Positions 39,542 to 47,119 of a stretch of DNA of 64,000 bases are shown in pieces. Where the stretch lies: positions 2,735,607-2,799,606 of the forward strand of contig NZ_MKEK01000001.1 in the NCBI RefSeq assembly GCF_001752395.1, given 5' to 3'. The notes below the pieces were generated by a model. The model made no database searches. It was not told the origin of the DNA and saw only the letters and a list, made by a program, of their open reading frames with translations. The first letter of the stretch is position 1. Every line of letters starts with the position of its first letter. The translations under genes and the position numbers were made by a program. This stretch comes from Rheinheimera salexigens. Lineage in GTDB: Bacteria > Pseudomonadota > Gammaproteobacteria > Enterobacterales > Alteromonadaceae.

Positions 39542-40123
39542 TTATAGAACTTGCGCCTGTTCGAAAATCCAAGCTTTAAAAGCATCTTTACCTTTAACTG
39601 TCGCTGGTAACTCAATAGTTTTTGCTTGTTGATCAACTCTGTCTAAAATTTTAGCAAATTGTTGGTCATACATATTTTTAATTTCATCCTGAAAGAAAGC
39701 TTGTAACTCGTCATGAGTTATTTCTTTATTATCCCACTTATTATCAGTAGGGTTTACATGGTTTAACCAAGGTGATTCTGTATGTGTCTTTGCAACCAAC
39801 TGATATGGGGTTATATCAGTAAATTTATCAACTACAAATTTTACAACATCAATTACAGACAAAGATAACTCACTAAAAAAAGTATCATTTGGTGGGGGCG
39901 CAATATAAGCATCACCTGTAGGGTATTCTTGATAAAGGTTTGGACACACCGGCCCCAATTTCCAAGCGCATATTGGTTCTTGAAACATGGGTTTATTAAA
40001 TGCACCAAGATAATAGCCTTGGCAATAATATACTAGTTTCATGAGTGCAAGTTTACTAAGTGGTTTTCCATTAGTACCGCTGTAATACAAAATCGCTTTT
40101 GCTACTTCGATATTACTAACCAT
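39542..40123 (-). CDS. Panacea-domain protein (SocA/PanA-like antitoxin)
   Basis: 193 residues. The N-terminal Panacea domain (formerly DUF4065, about 5-130) has the typical layout: VAKAILYYSGTNGKPLSKLALMKL-like start, YYCQGYYLGAF and the hallmark AWKLGPVCPNLYQEY. A charged C-terminal helix follows. Panacea proteins serve as antitoxins for many unrelated toxins and also occur as SocA adaptors and in phages. The gene is first in a two-gene minus-strand unit, placed next to an integrase. Confidence 0.85.
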   Translation of the reverse strand: MVSNIEVAKAILYYSGTNGKPLSKLALMKLVYYCQGYYLGAFNKPMFQEPICAWKLGPVCPNLYQEYPTGDAYIAPPPNDTFFSELSLSVIDVVKFVVDKFTDITPYQLVAKTHTESPWLNHVNPTDNKWDNKEITHDELQAFFQDEIKNMYDQQFAKILDRVDQQAKTIELPATVKGKDAFKAWIFEQAQVL

Positions 40124-40321
40124 AACTTATCCCTCGTTTTTGGCTGGGCATTATATCGTTGAACAAATTATATGCAATTAATTATATAACAATAACAAAT
40201 TAAAATTGATTTGTATAGTTTGTGATTTGACGGATAAGCGCTTTTTTTGCCCAGCAAGACAGGCTTAAAATATAGGGTAACATATTGATAAAGATGACAA
40301 ATATAGCTTAACCGCTTATTA

Positions 40322-40368
40322 TCATGGGGTGTCAGGGGTCGCAGGTTCAAATCCTGCCGTACCGACCA
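40322..40368 (+). repeat. 3' fragment of tRNA-Pro(GGG), probable att site
   Basis: From the anticodon loop onward the sequence is that of a proL-type tRNA-Pro: ATGGGGT loop (anticodon GGG at 40326-40328), stem half GTCAG, T-arm GCAGG-TTCAAAT-CCTGC, acceptor half CGTACCG, A and CCA. The 5' half is missing, and the bases before it do not pair with the stem. A break in the anticodon loop is typical of tyrosine-recombinase crossover, so this is read as a duplicated att core rather than a functional tRNA. Confidence 0.85.
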
Positions 40369-40372
40369 TTTA

Positions 40373-40398
40373 AAAGCCTGTTTAATAACAGGTTTTTT
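40373..40398 (+). terminator. Terminator following the tRNA-Pro fragment
   Basis: CCTGTT-TAAT-AACAGG followed by TTTTTT, with the stem extended by A-T pairs. It lies five bases after the CCA end, as expected downstream of a genuine tRNA gene. The native 3' flank of tRNA-Pro therefore appears to be preserved together with the fragment. Confidence 0.8.
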
Positions 40399-40488
40399 AG
40401 CATCTGGTACATGATTAAAATATAAGCGCCCCAATTCCGCCCCAATATACAGTATTGCAAAATTCGCAAAATTAACTTGGTTGTACCC

Positions 40489-40854
40489 TTATACCGGTAC
40501 ACTTAGTTTCTGAACAACTGATTCCCTTTCGTTATCATTAAGAGCGCAGGTCATTTGCCATAAATCTTCGAAACTAGCTGAATGATCATCTATTAAAACA
40601 GCATCTTTACCGGTTGCTATGTAACGCAAATATTCATCGTTTATATTACTTATCATCACCTCGCCGCAAATGCCTTCTTTATTTCTAAATACAGCTGAAC
40701 TTGGTTGTAACAAGGTAGATTTAACATAGCCTTCGGATTGGTAAGATTGAACCACTTTTATAAGCAAATTAGGCGCTCCAGAAAATTGAATTTGAATTAT
40801 AAGCCCTAAGAACAAAACGATTAATGCAACTAGTAGTTTAATGAGTAACTTCAA
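40489..40854 (-). CDS. Hypothetical protein with N-terminal membrane anchor
   Basis: 121 residues. A hydrophobic N-terminus (KLLIKLLVALIVLFLGLIIQ) suggests an inner-membrane anchor or signal anchor, with the rest outside the cytoplasm. The core has SSAVFRNKEGICGEV, similar in style to small secreted proteins with a CGEV motif found in prophages and plasmids. It lies alone at the distal end of the tail genes, 74 bases beyond them, a usual place for lysogenic-conversion genes. Function unknown. Confidence 0.6.
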   Translation of the reverse strand: MKLLIKLLVALIVLFLGLIIQIQFSGAPNLLIKVVQSYQSEGYVKSTLLQPSSAVFRNKEGICGEVMISNINDEYLRYIATGKDAVLIDDHSASFEDLWQMTCALNDNERESVVQKLSVPV

Positions 40855-40928
40855 CGAATATCCTTTTTCGAGTCATACAAATAGTTCTTTCTTAACATAG
40901 CCTAATTACATATAACTTCCATAACAGC

Positions 40929-41156
40929 TTATATTTCTATTTCAACATAAGGCAGATCTGCAGCTTGGCTTATTACTCGGTTGCCCTCGATGTACGCTTT
41001 ACTGCTTACCGCTACTTCTTGGCCTAGTACTGTTATAAACGCTCCACTCATTAACTCTACAGTGCTAGTGCCATCTAAATTGTGGCTGGTCACGGTTGCT
41101 ACTGTTCGTGTGGGGCCTTGGGTTAAATTGCGTAATTTACGATAGCTGTTAGTCAT
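40929..41156 (-). CDS. Small phage tail-end protein
   Basis: 75 residues, without motifs I can name: LTQGPTRTVATVTSH followed by an alternating beta pattern (STVELMSGAFITVLGQEV). It begins five bases after the 599-residue tail protein stop and ends the structural operon. A structural or assembly role is inferred from position only. Confidence 0.65.
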   Translation of the reverse strand: MTNSYRKLRNLTQGPTRTVATVTSHNLDGTSTVELMSGAFITVLGQEVAVSSKAYIEGNRVISQAADLPYVEIEI

Positions 41157-41161
41157 ATTTT

Positions 41162-42961
41162 TTACTCATAGCTGCGTAGCGCTCCCACTGTTTGCCGTAC
41201 TGTTAGCTGGCCATTTTGGCTACGCTGGCCGCTTATGCTTAGGCTGTCTATTAATGCTTTGTATGTTTCAGCTTGCCAAGTAACTCCAAGTATTTGCCCT
41301 GGCATGCAAGGGGGTAATAAATCCATAATGGGCAATGTTAAGCTCACATTGTCTTTATTACCCGACTCTGCTAATTCTGCGGTACCGCGCTGGCGTGCTG
41401 CTAAGTTATCGGTAATCAGTGGCTCTATAACATCGGGCGCCAGCTTATCACCGGCTGTGCCTGTACGTTTAACCCCACCAAACACGCCTTGCTGTTCACC
41501 ACGTACCATTACTTTGTTGTATAGCGGGGCTACTACTGGCTGTGTGCTGTATTGCAGGATCACATCATCATGCACTGCAATGTCAGGAATTGCGCTACTG
41601 ATAGCCCAAGGTGTTACTGGCCATTTGGCGCGGATGTATATTGTTTTAGTTGCTCCATCTGCATACACCATTGCACCCACAGCTGCGGCAATTTGCGCTA
41701 TGGCTTCAATGGGTGTTTTATTTTGATAGCTAAACACGCCAGCCGGCACGTTAAATTGTGCAGGGCCATAATCAAGCGTCCAGCCTGTACCACTTAGTTC
41801 ATCTGTAACCAGTGCAGCTATGCCTTTTGCTATGCTGTTACTATAAGAACGCGGTGCAGCATTGGGTGAAGCCAGCTCTGCCACATTACTACGCCCTGTT
41901 ACTGTCCAAGTTGTTTTACCAAATTGCGCACTTACGCTAGGTTCTTCAGCTAAGCCATAAAAGGTATAGCCGTTTATTAATAATTTGAATTCTTGTGGGC
42001 CACCAGCAAACAGTAAGTCTTTATCGCCTTTGCTGCCGCACACTAGGCTTATACTTGCGCCCCATTGGCTGCGGCTGATGCTCCAATTAGCACTAATAAT
42101 ATTGATCTCAGTGTTATCGCTCACGCGATAGCAGCGTAATTCTGGCTGCATGATGTAGCTCCTGCGCCGCGGTGGCGTGATGGGTTTTGTATCGTCAATG
42201 GTTGGTAAATCTGGCAGTGGCGGTATTAATCCGCCGCCGATGTCTAGCTCACAAATAACAGGGTTATGTTCATTGCTAAAACGTAACGTAACAACACCGC
42301 TAGTTGGTGTGCTTGGTGTATGAAAGCGTAAGGTAATAGTGCCTTTGCTTGGCCTAGCATCGTTGCTACAAATATAACTAGGTGGCCGTGGCCCGTATGG
42401 CAGTGTGTAGCTCCGGTGGATATCGCCGCCATGGTTATAAAACAGGTTTATAAATTGCTCTGCAATGTCGGTTTGTTGCCAGTGTTGTTTAGTTTGCAGC
42501 TGTTGTAGGGTTGTAACTGGTAACCAAGTTGCTTTTGACTGAACGCTAACTATTGGCCAATCTGCCCAGTTGATTTTAATCTGATTTATCAGCTGTTGAT
42601 AACCACCCCAATTAAACATGGTTTGCTGAGTTATCAACGGCCAATTGCTACTCCACTCGGTACCAGATTGTTGCGTTAGTAAGGGTGTGGCTTGCCATAC
42701 TGAATGCAACAACTTAATCGTTACTGGGTTAGACGACCAACGCACGTTTACCGCATTAGCAATATCACCACTTTGCCAACTGGCTTTAATTAATTGCACC
42801 ATGCGGCTAGTTCGTTGAGTGTATCGAGCAGATACGGCCATAATCAGATTAGGCTCAACAATAGGCACTGGCGGGATGGGTTCATCACCGCCAAACCTAA
42901 GTGTTACTGGACTAACTACACCGGGGCCGGTTCGAGTAAAGCGTAACTCAATTATCGACAT
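41162..42961 (-). CDS. Phage tail-tip protein with Trp-spaced and LRF repeats
   Basis: 599 residues. The N-terminal third has several short beta motifs of the form (V/I)TLRF (near 22, 208 and 223) and a series of roughly 15-20 residue units each ending in Trp (about 50-165; for example SNWPL, FNWGG, INWAD). Pro-rich linkers (about 30 and 245-265) follow. The C-terminal 330 residues look like a folded tail-hub domain (LIDSLSISGQRSQNGQLTVRQ at the end). It is probably part of the distal tail, but no enzyme or receptor-binding motif was recognised. Confidence 0.65.
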   Translation of the reverse strand: MSIIELRFTRTGPGVVSPVTLRFGGDEPIPPVPIVEPNLIMAVSARYTQRTSRMVQLIKASWQSGDIANAVNVRWSSNPVTIKLLHSVWQATPLLTQQSGTEWSSNWPLITQQTMFNWGGYQQLINQIKINWADWPIVSVQSKATWLPVTTLQQLQTKQHWQQTDIAEQFINLFYNHGGDIHRSYTLPYGPRPPSYICSNDARPSKGTITLRFHTPSTPTSGVVTLRFSNEHNPVICELDIGGGLIPPLPDLPTIDDTKPITPPRRRSYIMQPELRCYRVSDNTEINIISANWSISRSQWGASISLVCGSKGDKDLLFAGGPQEFKLLINGYTFYGLAEEPSVSAQFGKTTWTVTGRSNVAELASPNAAPRSYSNSIAKGIAALVTDELSGTGWTLDYGPAQFNVPAGVFSYQNKTPIEAIAQIAAAVGAMVYADGATKTIYIRAKWPVTPWAISSAIPDIAVHDDVILQYSTQPVVAPLYNKVMVRGEQQGVFGGVKRTGTAGDKLAPDVIEPLITDNLAARQRGTAELAESGNKDNVSLTLPIMDLLPPCMPGQILGVTWQAETYKALIDSLSISGQRSQNGQLTVRQTVGALRSYE

Positions 42962-42971
42962 ATTAGGCTTA

Positions 42972-43301
42972 TCATGGATTAAGCGTTACCGTTCTGGCAT
43001 CTACAAGTTGCGCTTGTATTTTGTCATTGCCGGTAACGTAGTGCATTGGGGTTCCTGAATCGTCTAAAATTAAAGCCATTAGGTTGTGATTGGTAGTGTA
43101 TTCTAGCGGCACTATAATTTTAACGTTGCCAGCTACCGGTTTGAAATTAGTGTAAACTAATGACATAGTATTTCTATCTAGTATCGAATAACGGTCAGCT
43201 TCAGGATCAATATCTAATTCAATCAATCCACGATTTAAAGATGATTTTATTAGTGGAATAAATATTGTACTAAACATCACCACTGCTCCATATTTATCCA
43301 A
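42972..43301 (-). CDS. Small phage tail-associated protein
   Basis: 109 residues. It overlaps the end of the 329-residue gene by 25 bases, so an internal ATG at residue 9 may be the real start. It has a beta-rich pattern (VKIIVPLEYTTNHNLMALILDDSG) with no recognised motif. It lies 10 bases before the 599-residue gene in the tail-tip cassette. Confidence 0.6.
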   Translation of the reverse strand: MDKYGAVVMFSTIFIPLIKSSLNRGLIELDIDPEADRYSILDRNTMSLVYTNFKPVAGNVKIIVPLEYTTNHNLMALILDDSGTPMHYVTGNDKIQAQLVDARTVTLNP

Positions 43302-44266
43302 TGGCCTGCTATTGAGTTTCCGCCTTGCCGTAAAAGCCAGTGCTGCCTACCATCTATATTTTCGATTACAGGCCAGTTTTCTGAAGTATATCTAGGAGCA
43401 AACTCTACTAAATATCCTGGAAGGAATCCTCGTAAATATGGTGATACATCAGATTGAAAAATCCATTTTCCCAGGCGGTCTAACGTGTTAGAAGTACCAA
43501 AACTTACCCCACTTAAAACAATCATTGCTCGATGATAAATATCCCTCTTTAACGTTAAATCTGTGGCAGCTGGTCGTACACTAGATAATTGAGCATGATA
43601 TGGGAATTGAATCGTATAAGATCTATAACTGTTTGCATTGTCGGCATCATAACATCGCATAACTTCAGTACTGACACCCGTGTTCCCTGGGTTCCAAGCT
43701 ACGTTCCAAGAGGCATAGCTAGTGTTTGAAAGATCACCGGATTGAGTGATAGCAGACGCTACAACAAATCGAGCGGGGTCAGCGGGAATTAAGCTATCTA
43801 TATCACCAACAAATGCAGTAAATTCTAAATTTGTAGCCCACTGACTAATTAAGCTTGTGGCTAAACCAGAAATCAAATAAAAGCCTGTTCCTGTTCCAAT
43901 CAATACCCAACACACCCAGCCGGAAGTTAAACTAAAAGGCTTAATAAATCCTCTTTGTACAAGTGTATCAATATCAGTCATTGATTTTGCCGGGGTCATT
44001 GAAACAGCAATATTTGAATTATCTGTGCCATTAGATGATTTGCATTGCACATATCCACCGCTACCACCTGCTGCCGTGCTGTTTCTAAATGCAGCTTTAA
44101 AATTTGGTGCATCTTCAAACTCTAACGTCCAACCTAATGGCGTTTTGGTTCCATATCCTTCAACCAAGCATTTTTTTAATACGTTAATTATTTCTGAAGG
44201 TTTGCGATTTGTAAGCTGAGGCGCACCTGGGTCATCCCATCTATAAACTGTTACTGGCTGTGCCAT
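43277..44266 (-). CDS. Phage virion protein of the tail-tip cassette
   Basis: 329 residues. Recognisable segments are VYRWDDPGAPQ at the N-terminus, LEFEDAPNFKAAFRNS, and the C-terminal LPGYLVEFAPRYTSENWPVI with the Gly-rich RQGGNSIAGHW. Proteins of this look occur next to tail proteins in siphophages of environmental gammaproteobacteria. The molecular role is not known to me. It is flanked by the 804-residue tail protein (25-base gap) and the 109-residue gene. Confidence 0.65.
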   Translation of the reverse strand: MAQPVTVYRWDDPGAPQLTNRKPSEIINVLKKCLVEGYGTKTPLGWTLEFEDAPNFKAAFRNSTAAGGSGGYVQCKSSNGTDNSNIAVSMTPAKSMTDIDTLVQRGFIKPFSLTSGWVCWVLIGTGTGFYLISGLATSLISQWATNLEFTAFVGDIDSLIPADPARFVVASAITQSGDLSNTSYASWNVAWNPGNTGVSTEVMRCYDADNANSYRSYTIQFPYHAQLSSVRPAATDLTLKRDIYHRAMIVLSGVSFGTSNTLDRLGKWIFQSDVSPYLRGFLPGYLVEFAPRYTSENWPVIENIDGRQHWLLRQGGNSIAGHWINMEQW

Positions 44267-44291
44267 GTGTTACTCCTAATGCTATTTCTTG

Positions 44292-46706
44292 TTATTCGGC
44301 GTTGCCGCGGAAATGTAAACGAATGCTGTCTTGCTCTATTGCACTATGCCCTGCGCTTACTGAGCGCAATAGAACGGCTGGTTTACTCGCTGCAACGGTG
44401 TTAAAGCGCAGCACGTTGCCAGGCTGCCAACCACCACCCCAGCCAGATGATCTGATAATAAAAAAAGGCTGATTGGTTGCTGGGTTGATGGGTGAGAAGT
44501 CATTTAAGATATCGCCCGATGCAACTTGGCCCACGTTTTTACCTACGCAGCGAAATGCCGTATCACTAGTAAAGATAATGGCCCAGCGTTCGTTTACTGC
44601 TGATTGGTTAGCTACTTCAATTGGGTAGTTTATGGCGTTGTAGTTGGCCGTTGCGGGATCGCCTTTGATGACATCTGCCCATGTGCCGTCCCAAATGTTC
44701 TGGTCGAACATATTGGTTGTGCGGGCTTGTAAATCGCCTAGCTGATAAACACTACTTACAATGCTGCCAGCGGGGAAGCTACCGACCAGTGGTGCGCGTA
44801 TTTTTAAGGTGCTACCAGTCACGCCTGTCACTAATGTCAGCTCGCTTAATGTATCGATCAATTCGTACGGTGCAGTAAAGCCAGTAACATCTACAATGGT
44901 TACTTCGCCGGTGGCTTTGTCGTATTCGTAATGCGTGCTGAGCGGGTGCCATAAACTAGCGCCGGTGCTGTCAACAATATCGATAAAGCTGTTAGGCCTG
45001 CGAGTAAGTGTTTGTGCTGGAGTTAAACTTGGGTATTGTTCGTATTGGTTATGAGCCAAACAAATAACGCCATAAGTACGGAATAATTGCACTGCACCAC
45101 CTTTTGGTAAGCGCAGGGGGTTAATGCCGTAAAGATTGGTTGGCGGCACTAGGTCTACTAGTTCGTTAATGTTGTATTTTAACGTGCTCAGTTTAACCGG
45201 TTCTGCAAAGGTCAAATTAACTATGTTGCCGGAAATAGCGCCGGTTACAGATACCCCCGTTATATTGCCGCTGCTGTCGCCGCTGGCTGATAATAAGCCT
45301 CCCGCTACCAGCGCTACCGATACATAAAAGCTGTCGGCAATGACGTTATCAAACGGTATGGCAAAATAACATGATGTTGCAGATTCACCTGATGCAGCGT
45401 TGTTTTCTAAAATTGCTGTGTATTGTAATGCACTGTGATTATTTACATAGGATGGTTCACCAGTGATTAAATCAAGCGTTGCGGCTTGTCTGTATTCTTG
45501 GCCAGAAGGTGTTACTTCAAAAACTAGTATTTCATTCGGTAAGCGTTTTGTAATACTGTATCTTTGCGATCTCGAACCATCAAATACAGTCCCTTCAATG
45601 GTTTTGAATAACAATGTATAACCACCAGGGATTGCTGAAGCATTGTTATAATTTTGATAGCGCTCACTGCTGAAATAGCTAATAGTGATAGTTGATCCTG
45701 TATCTGGCATGCGTGCTGTGGTAAAACTTAATGTGGTTCCCGTTAATGCGTTAGCGTTAACATAATCATTAAATGCGCGGTTATTACTCACATAACTTAC
45801 AATAAAATCTACGCTAGAAATTGCAAAAAAGTCTGTTATTTCTACTTCATAGGCCGCGCCAATTGCTGGCAGTGTAATATTTTTTCTTAATAACCCTTCT
45901 TCTGTTTTAGCAAACGGCACGTTGTTTAAGCGCTCAAACCCTTGCTGTAATTGCGGTGTAACACGACCTGCTGTTTTAGATACTTGCAATTCACTGCCGG
46001 TGGCAGATGCGGTTAATTGCGTAACACCATGGTAAATAACTCCTGCCCCGACAGTGGTATCACGTAAAACAGTGCAGCGAATTTGGCCGTTAACATTTTT
46101 ATCTCGCCCAGGTGTTGCTCTAGGGATCGGTGGTTCAAAACGGTAATAACCAGAACCAGTTTCAGTAATTTTTATAAAATGTTGGAAGCGTGGCCACTCG
46201 TCCGATTCATTGCCTGTATATTCAACTGCTAATGCATATACGCGACCAATTCCTAGCTGCACAATTTTTTGCTCACCCGGCCCAGCGTTATTTTGCTGCA
46301 AATCAACATCACTAATTTGGTCTTGCCCTGCTACAAAGCCTGACATACCAGAACGCAATAACAGGCTGGCCACAACACTGCTTTCAATGGCTTCGACAAT
46401 ATCAGCGCGGGTGCTACCGTCATTAACGCCGTTAGCTTCTACAATCATTACATCTACAAGCGGATCAAGCGGTGGTTCGTTTATTAAAATATGGCCATCT
46501 TGCAATAAATCGGTATTGGCCGTGCTTACTGCAGGGTAAATTTTGGCAATATCTACCGCGGATTGAGCATGATCAATATCACTGATATTACCGAACACTT
46601 CATTTAATTGGCCGTTTTGTACTTCGTTCGCCGTGCGCTGACCACCCGCATCTGATTGCTGGGTCATGCGCTCGGATTTAAATATTTTTAGGTCGGTGCG
46701 TAGCAT
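44292..46706 (-). CDS. Large phage tail protein (tail tip or fibre)
   Basis: 804 residues, without membrane segments, rich in Thr, Ser and Val, with predicted beta structure along its length (for example TGSTLKIRAPLVGSFPAGSIVS). It is well placed two genes after the tape measure. ATG 46706 has AAGGG six bases upstream. It may fulfil the role of lambda tail-tip proteins, but no gpJ-type motif was recognised. Confidence 0.65.
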   Translation of the reverse strand: MLRTDLKIFKSERMTQQSDAGGQRTANEVQNGQLNEVFGNISDIDHAQSAVDIAKIYPAVSTANTDLLQDGHILINEPPLDPLVDVMIVEANGVNDGSTRADIVEAIESSVVASLLLRSGMSGFVAGQDQISDVDLQQNNAGPGEQKIVQLGIGRVYALAVEYTGNESDEWPRFQHFIKITETGSGYYRFEPPIPRATPGRDKNVNGQIRCTVLRDTTVGAGVIYHGVTQLTASATGSELQVSKTAGRVTPQLQQGFERLNNVPFAKTEEGLLRKNITLPAIGAAYEVEITDFFAISSVDFIVSYVSNNRAFNDYVNANALTGTTLSFTTARMPDTGSTITISYFSSERYQNYNNASAIPGGYTLLFKTIEGTVFDGSRSQRYSITKRLPNEILVFEVTPSGQEYRQAATLDLITGEPSYVNNHSALQYTAILENNAASGESATSCYFAIPFDNVIADSFYVSVALVAGGLLSASGDSSGNITGVSVTGAISGNIVNLTFAEPVKLSTLKYNINELVDLVPPTNLYGINPLRLPKGGAVQLFRTYGVICLAHNQYEQYPSLTPAQTLTRRPNSFIDIVDSTGASLWHPLSTHYEYDKATGEVTIVDVTGFTAPYELIDTLSELTLVTGVTGSTLKIRAPLVGSFPAGSIVSSVYQLGDLQARTTNMFDQNIWDGTWADVIKGDPATANYNAINYPIEVANQSAVNERWAIIFTSDTAFRCVGKNVGQVASGDILNDFSPINPATNQPFFIIRSSGWGGGWQPGNVLRFNTVAASKPAVLLRSVSAGHSAIEQDSIRLHFRGNAE

Positions 46707-46728
46707 GTAGCGCCCTTATACGTTTGTT

Positions 46729-46765
46729 TAAACAGTAAGAAATTTTACTAAACAGTAAGAAATTT
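46729..46765 (-). repeat. 20-base tandem duplication at a gene end
   Basis: The 17-base unit TAAACAGTAAGAAATTT occurs twice at a 20-base period (46729-46745 and 46749-46765). On the minus strand it duplicates the last five codons and the stop (KFLTV, stop) of the gene that ends at 46748. The second copy is outside that gene's frame. Confidence 0.9.
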
Positions 46766-47119
46766 AAGTTGTACGTTAATCATGTTGCTATCGTTGCTTT
46801 GATAGGTTTCACGTAATAGCGGTTGACCGCTTATTGGTGTATCGGTGTAATCCCACATCACGGTATGAACGGCGCTGTCGGGTAGTGTTAAGGTGAAACT
46901 GGCTTTACCTAGCTTGGCATGCGCTAGTAGTGCATCGAGCTTTGATTTTTTAACCCAGTGCTCACCGCTGTTTAATACAATGGGCATGCCGGCTTGCATT
47001 TGCGCCAGCTCTACTAATAAAGCCCCACTGCCGGCGTATTCTTTGTTAAGCGCAAAGCCAGTCCAGAGTGGCGAGATTATTTGAAAGTCATCATCTAGGT
47101 TTATTGTGTCTATCATCAT
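46748..47119 (-). CDS. Phage minor tail-like protein
   Basis: 123 residues starting MMIDTINLDDDFQI, with SGALLVELAQMQAG and a C-terminal MINVQLKFLTV. It has the size and position of a lambda gpM-like minor tail protein between tape measure and tail tip. Its start overlaps the end of the tape-measure gene. The role is inferred from position. Confidence 0.65.
   Translation of the reverse strand: MMIDTINLDDDFQIISPLWTGFALNKEYAGSGALLVELAQMQAGMPIVLNSGEHWVKKSKLDALLAHAKLGKASFTLTLPDSAVHTVMWDYTDTPISGQPLLRETYQSNDSNMINVQLKFLTV

Larger units (their letters stand above)
37609..40321. mobile_element. Small integrase-bearing island between tRNA-Arg and a tRNA-Pro fragment
   Basis: The segment starts at the 3' end of tRNA-Arg(CCT) and contains a P4-type integrase and a two-gene Panacea module. 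It stops at a 3' fragment of tRNA-Pro(GGG). No copy of the tRNA-Arg 3' end was seen further right in the window, so its true right border is uncertain and may lie beyond the prophage. Confidence 0.55.
40124..40488. other. Attachment-site region between island and prophage
   Basis: A 365-base gap without a credible gene. It contains the tRNA-Pro(GGG) 3' fragment and its terminator. These are followed by two pairs of short direct repeats: CGCCCCAAT at 40427-40435 and 40438-40446, and GCAAAATT at 40457-40464 and 40466-40473. Such tandem short repeats beside a tRNA core look like integrase arm-type sites. Confidence 0.5.

Noticed and set aside
40168..40434. Minus-strand open reading frame of 88 codons with a VRQDLNLRPLTP-like stretch
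   Set aside because: This peptide is the usual shadow of a tRNA 3' half read on the opposite strand; the reading frame crosses the tRNA-Pro fragment and its terminator.
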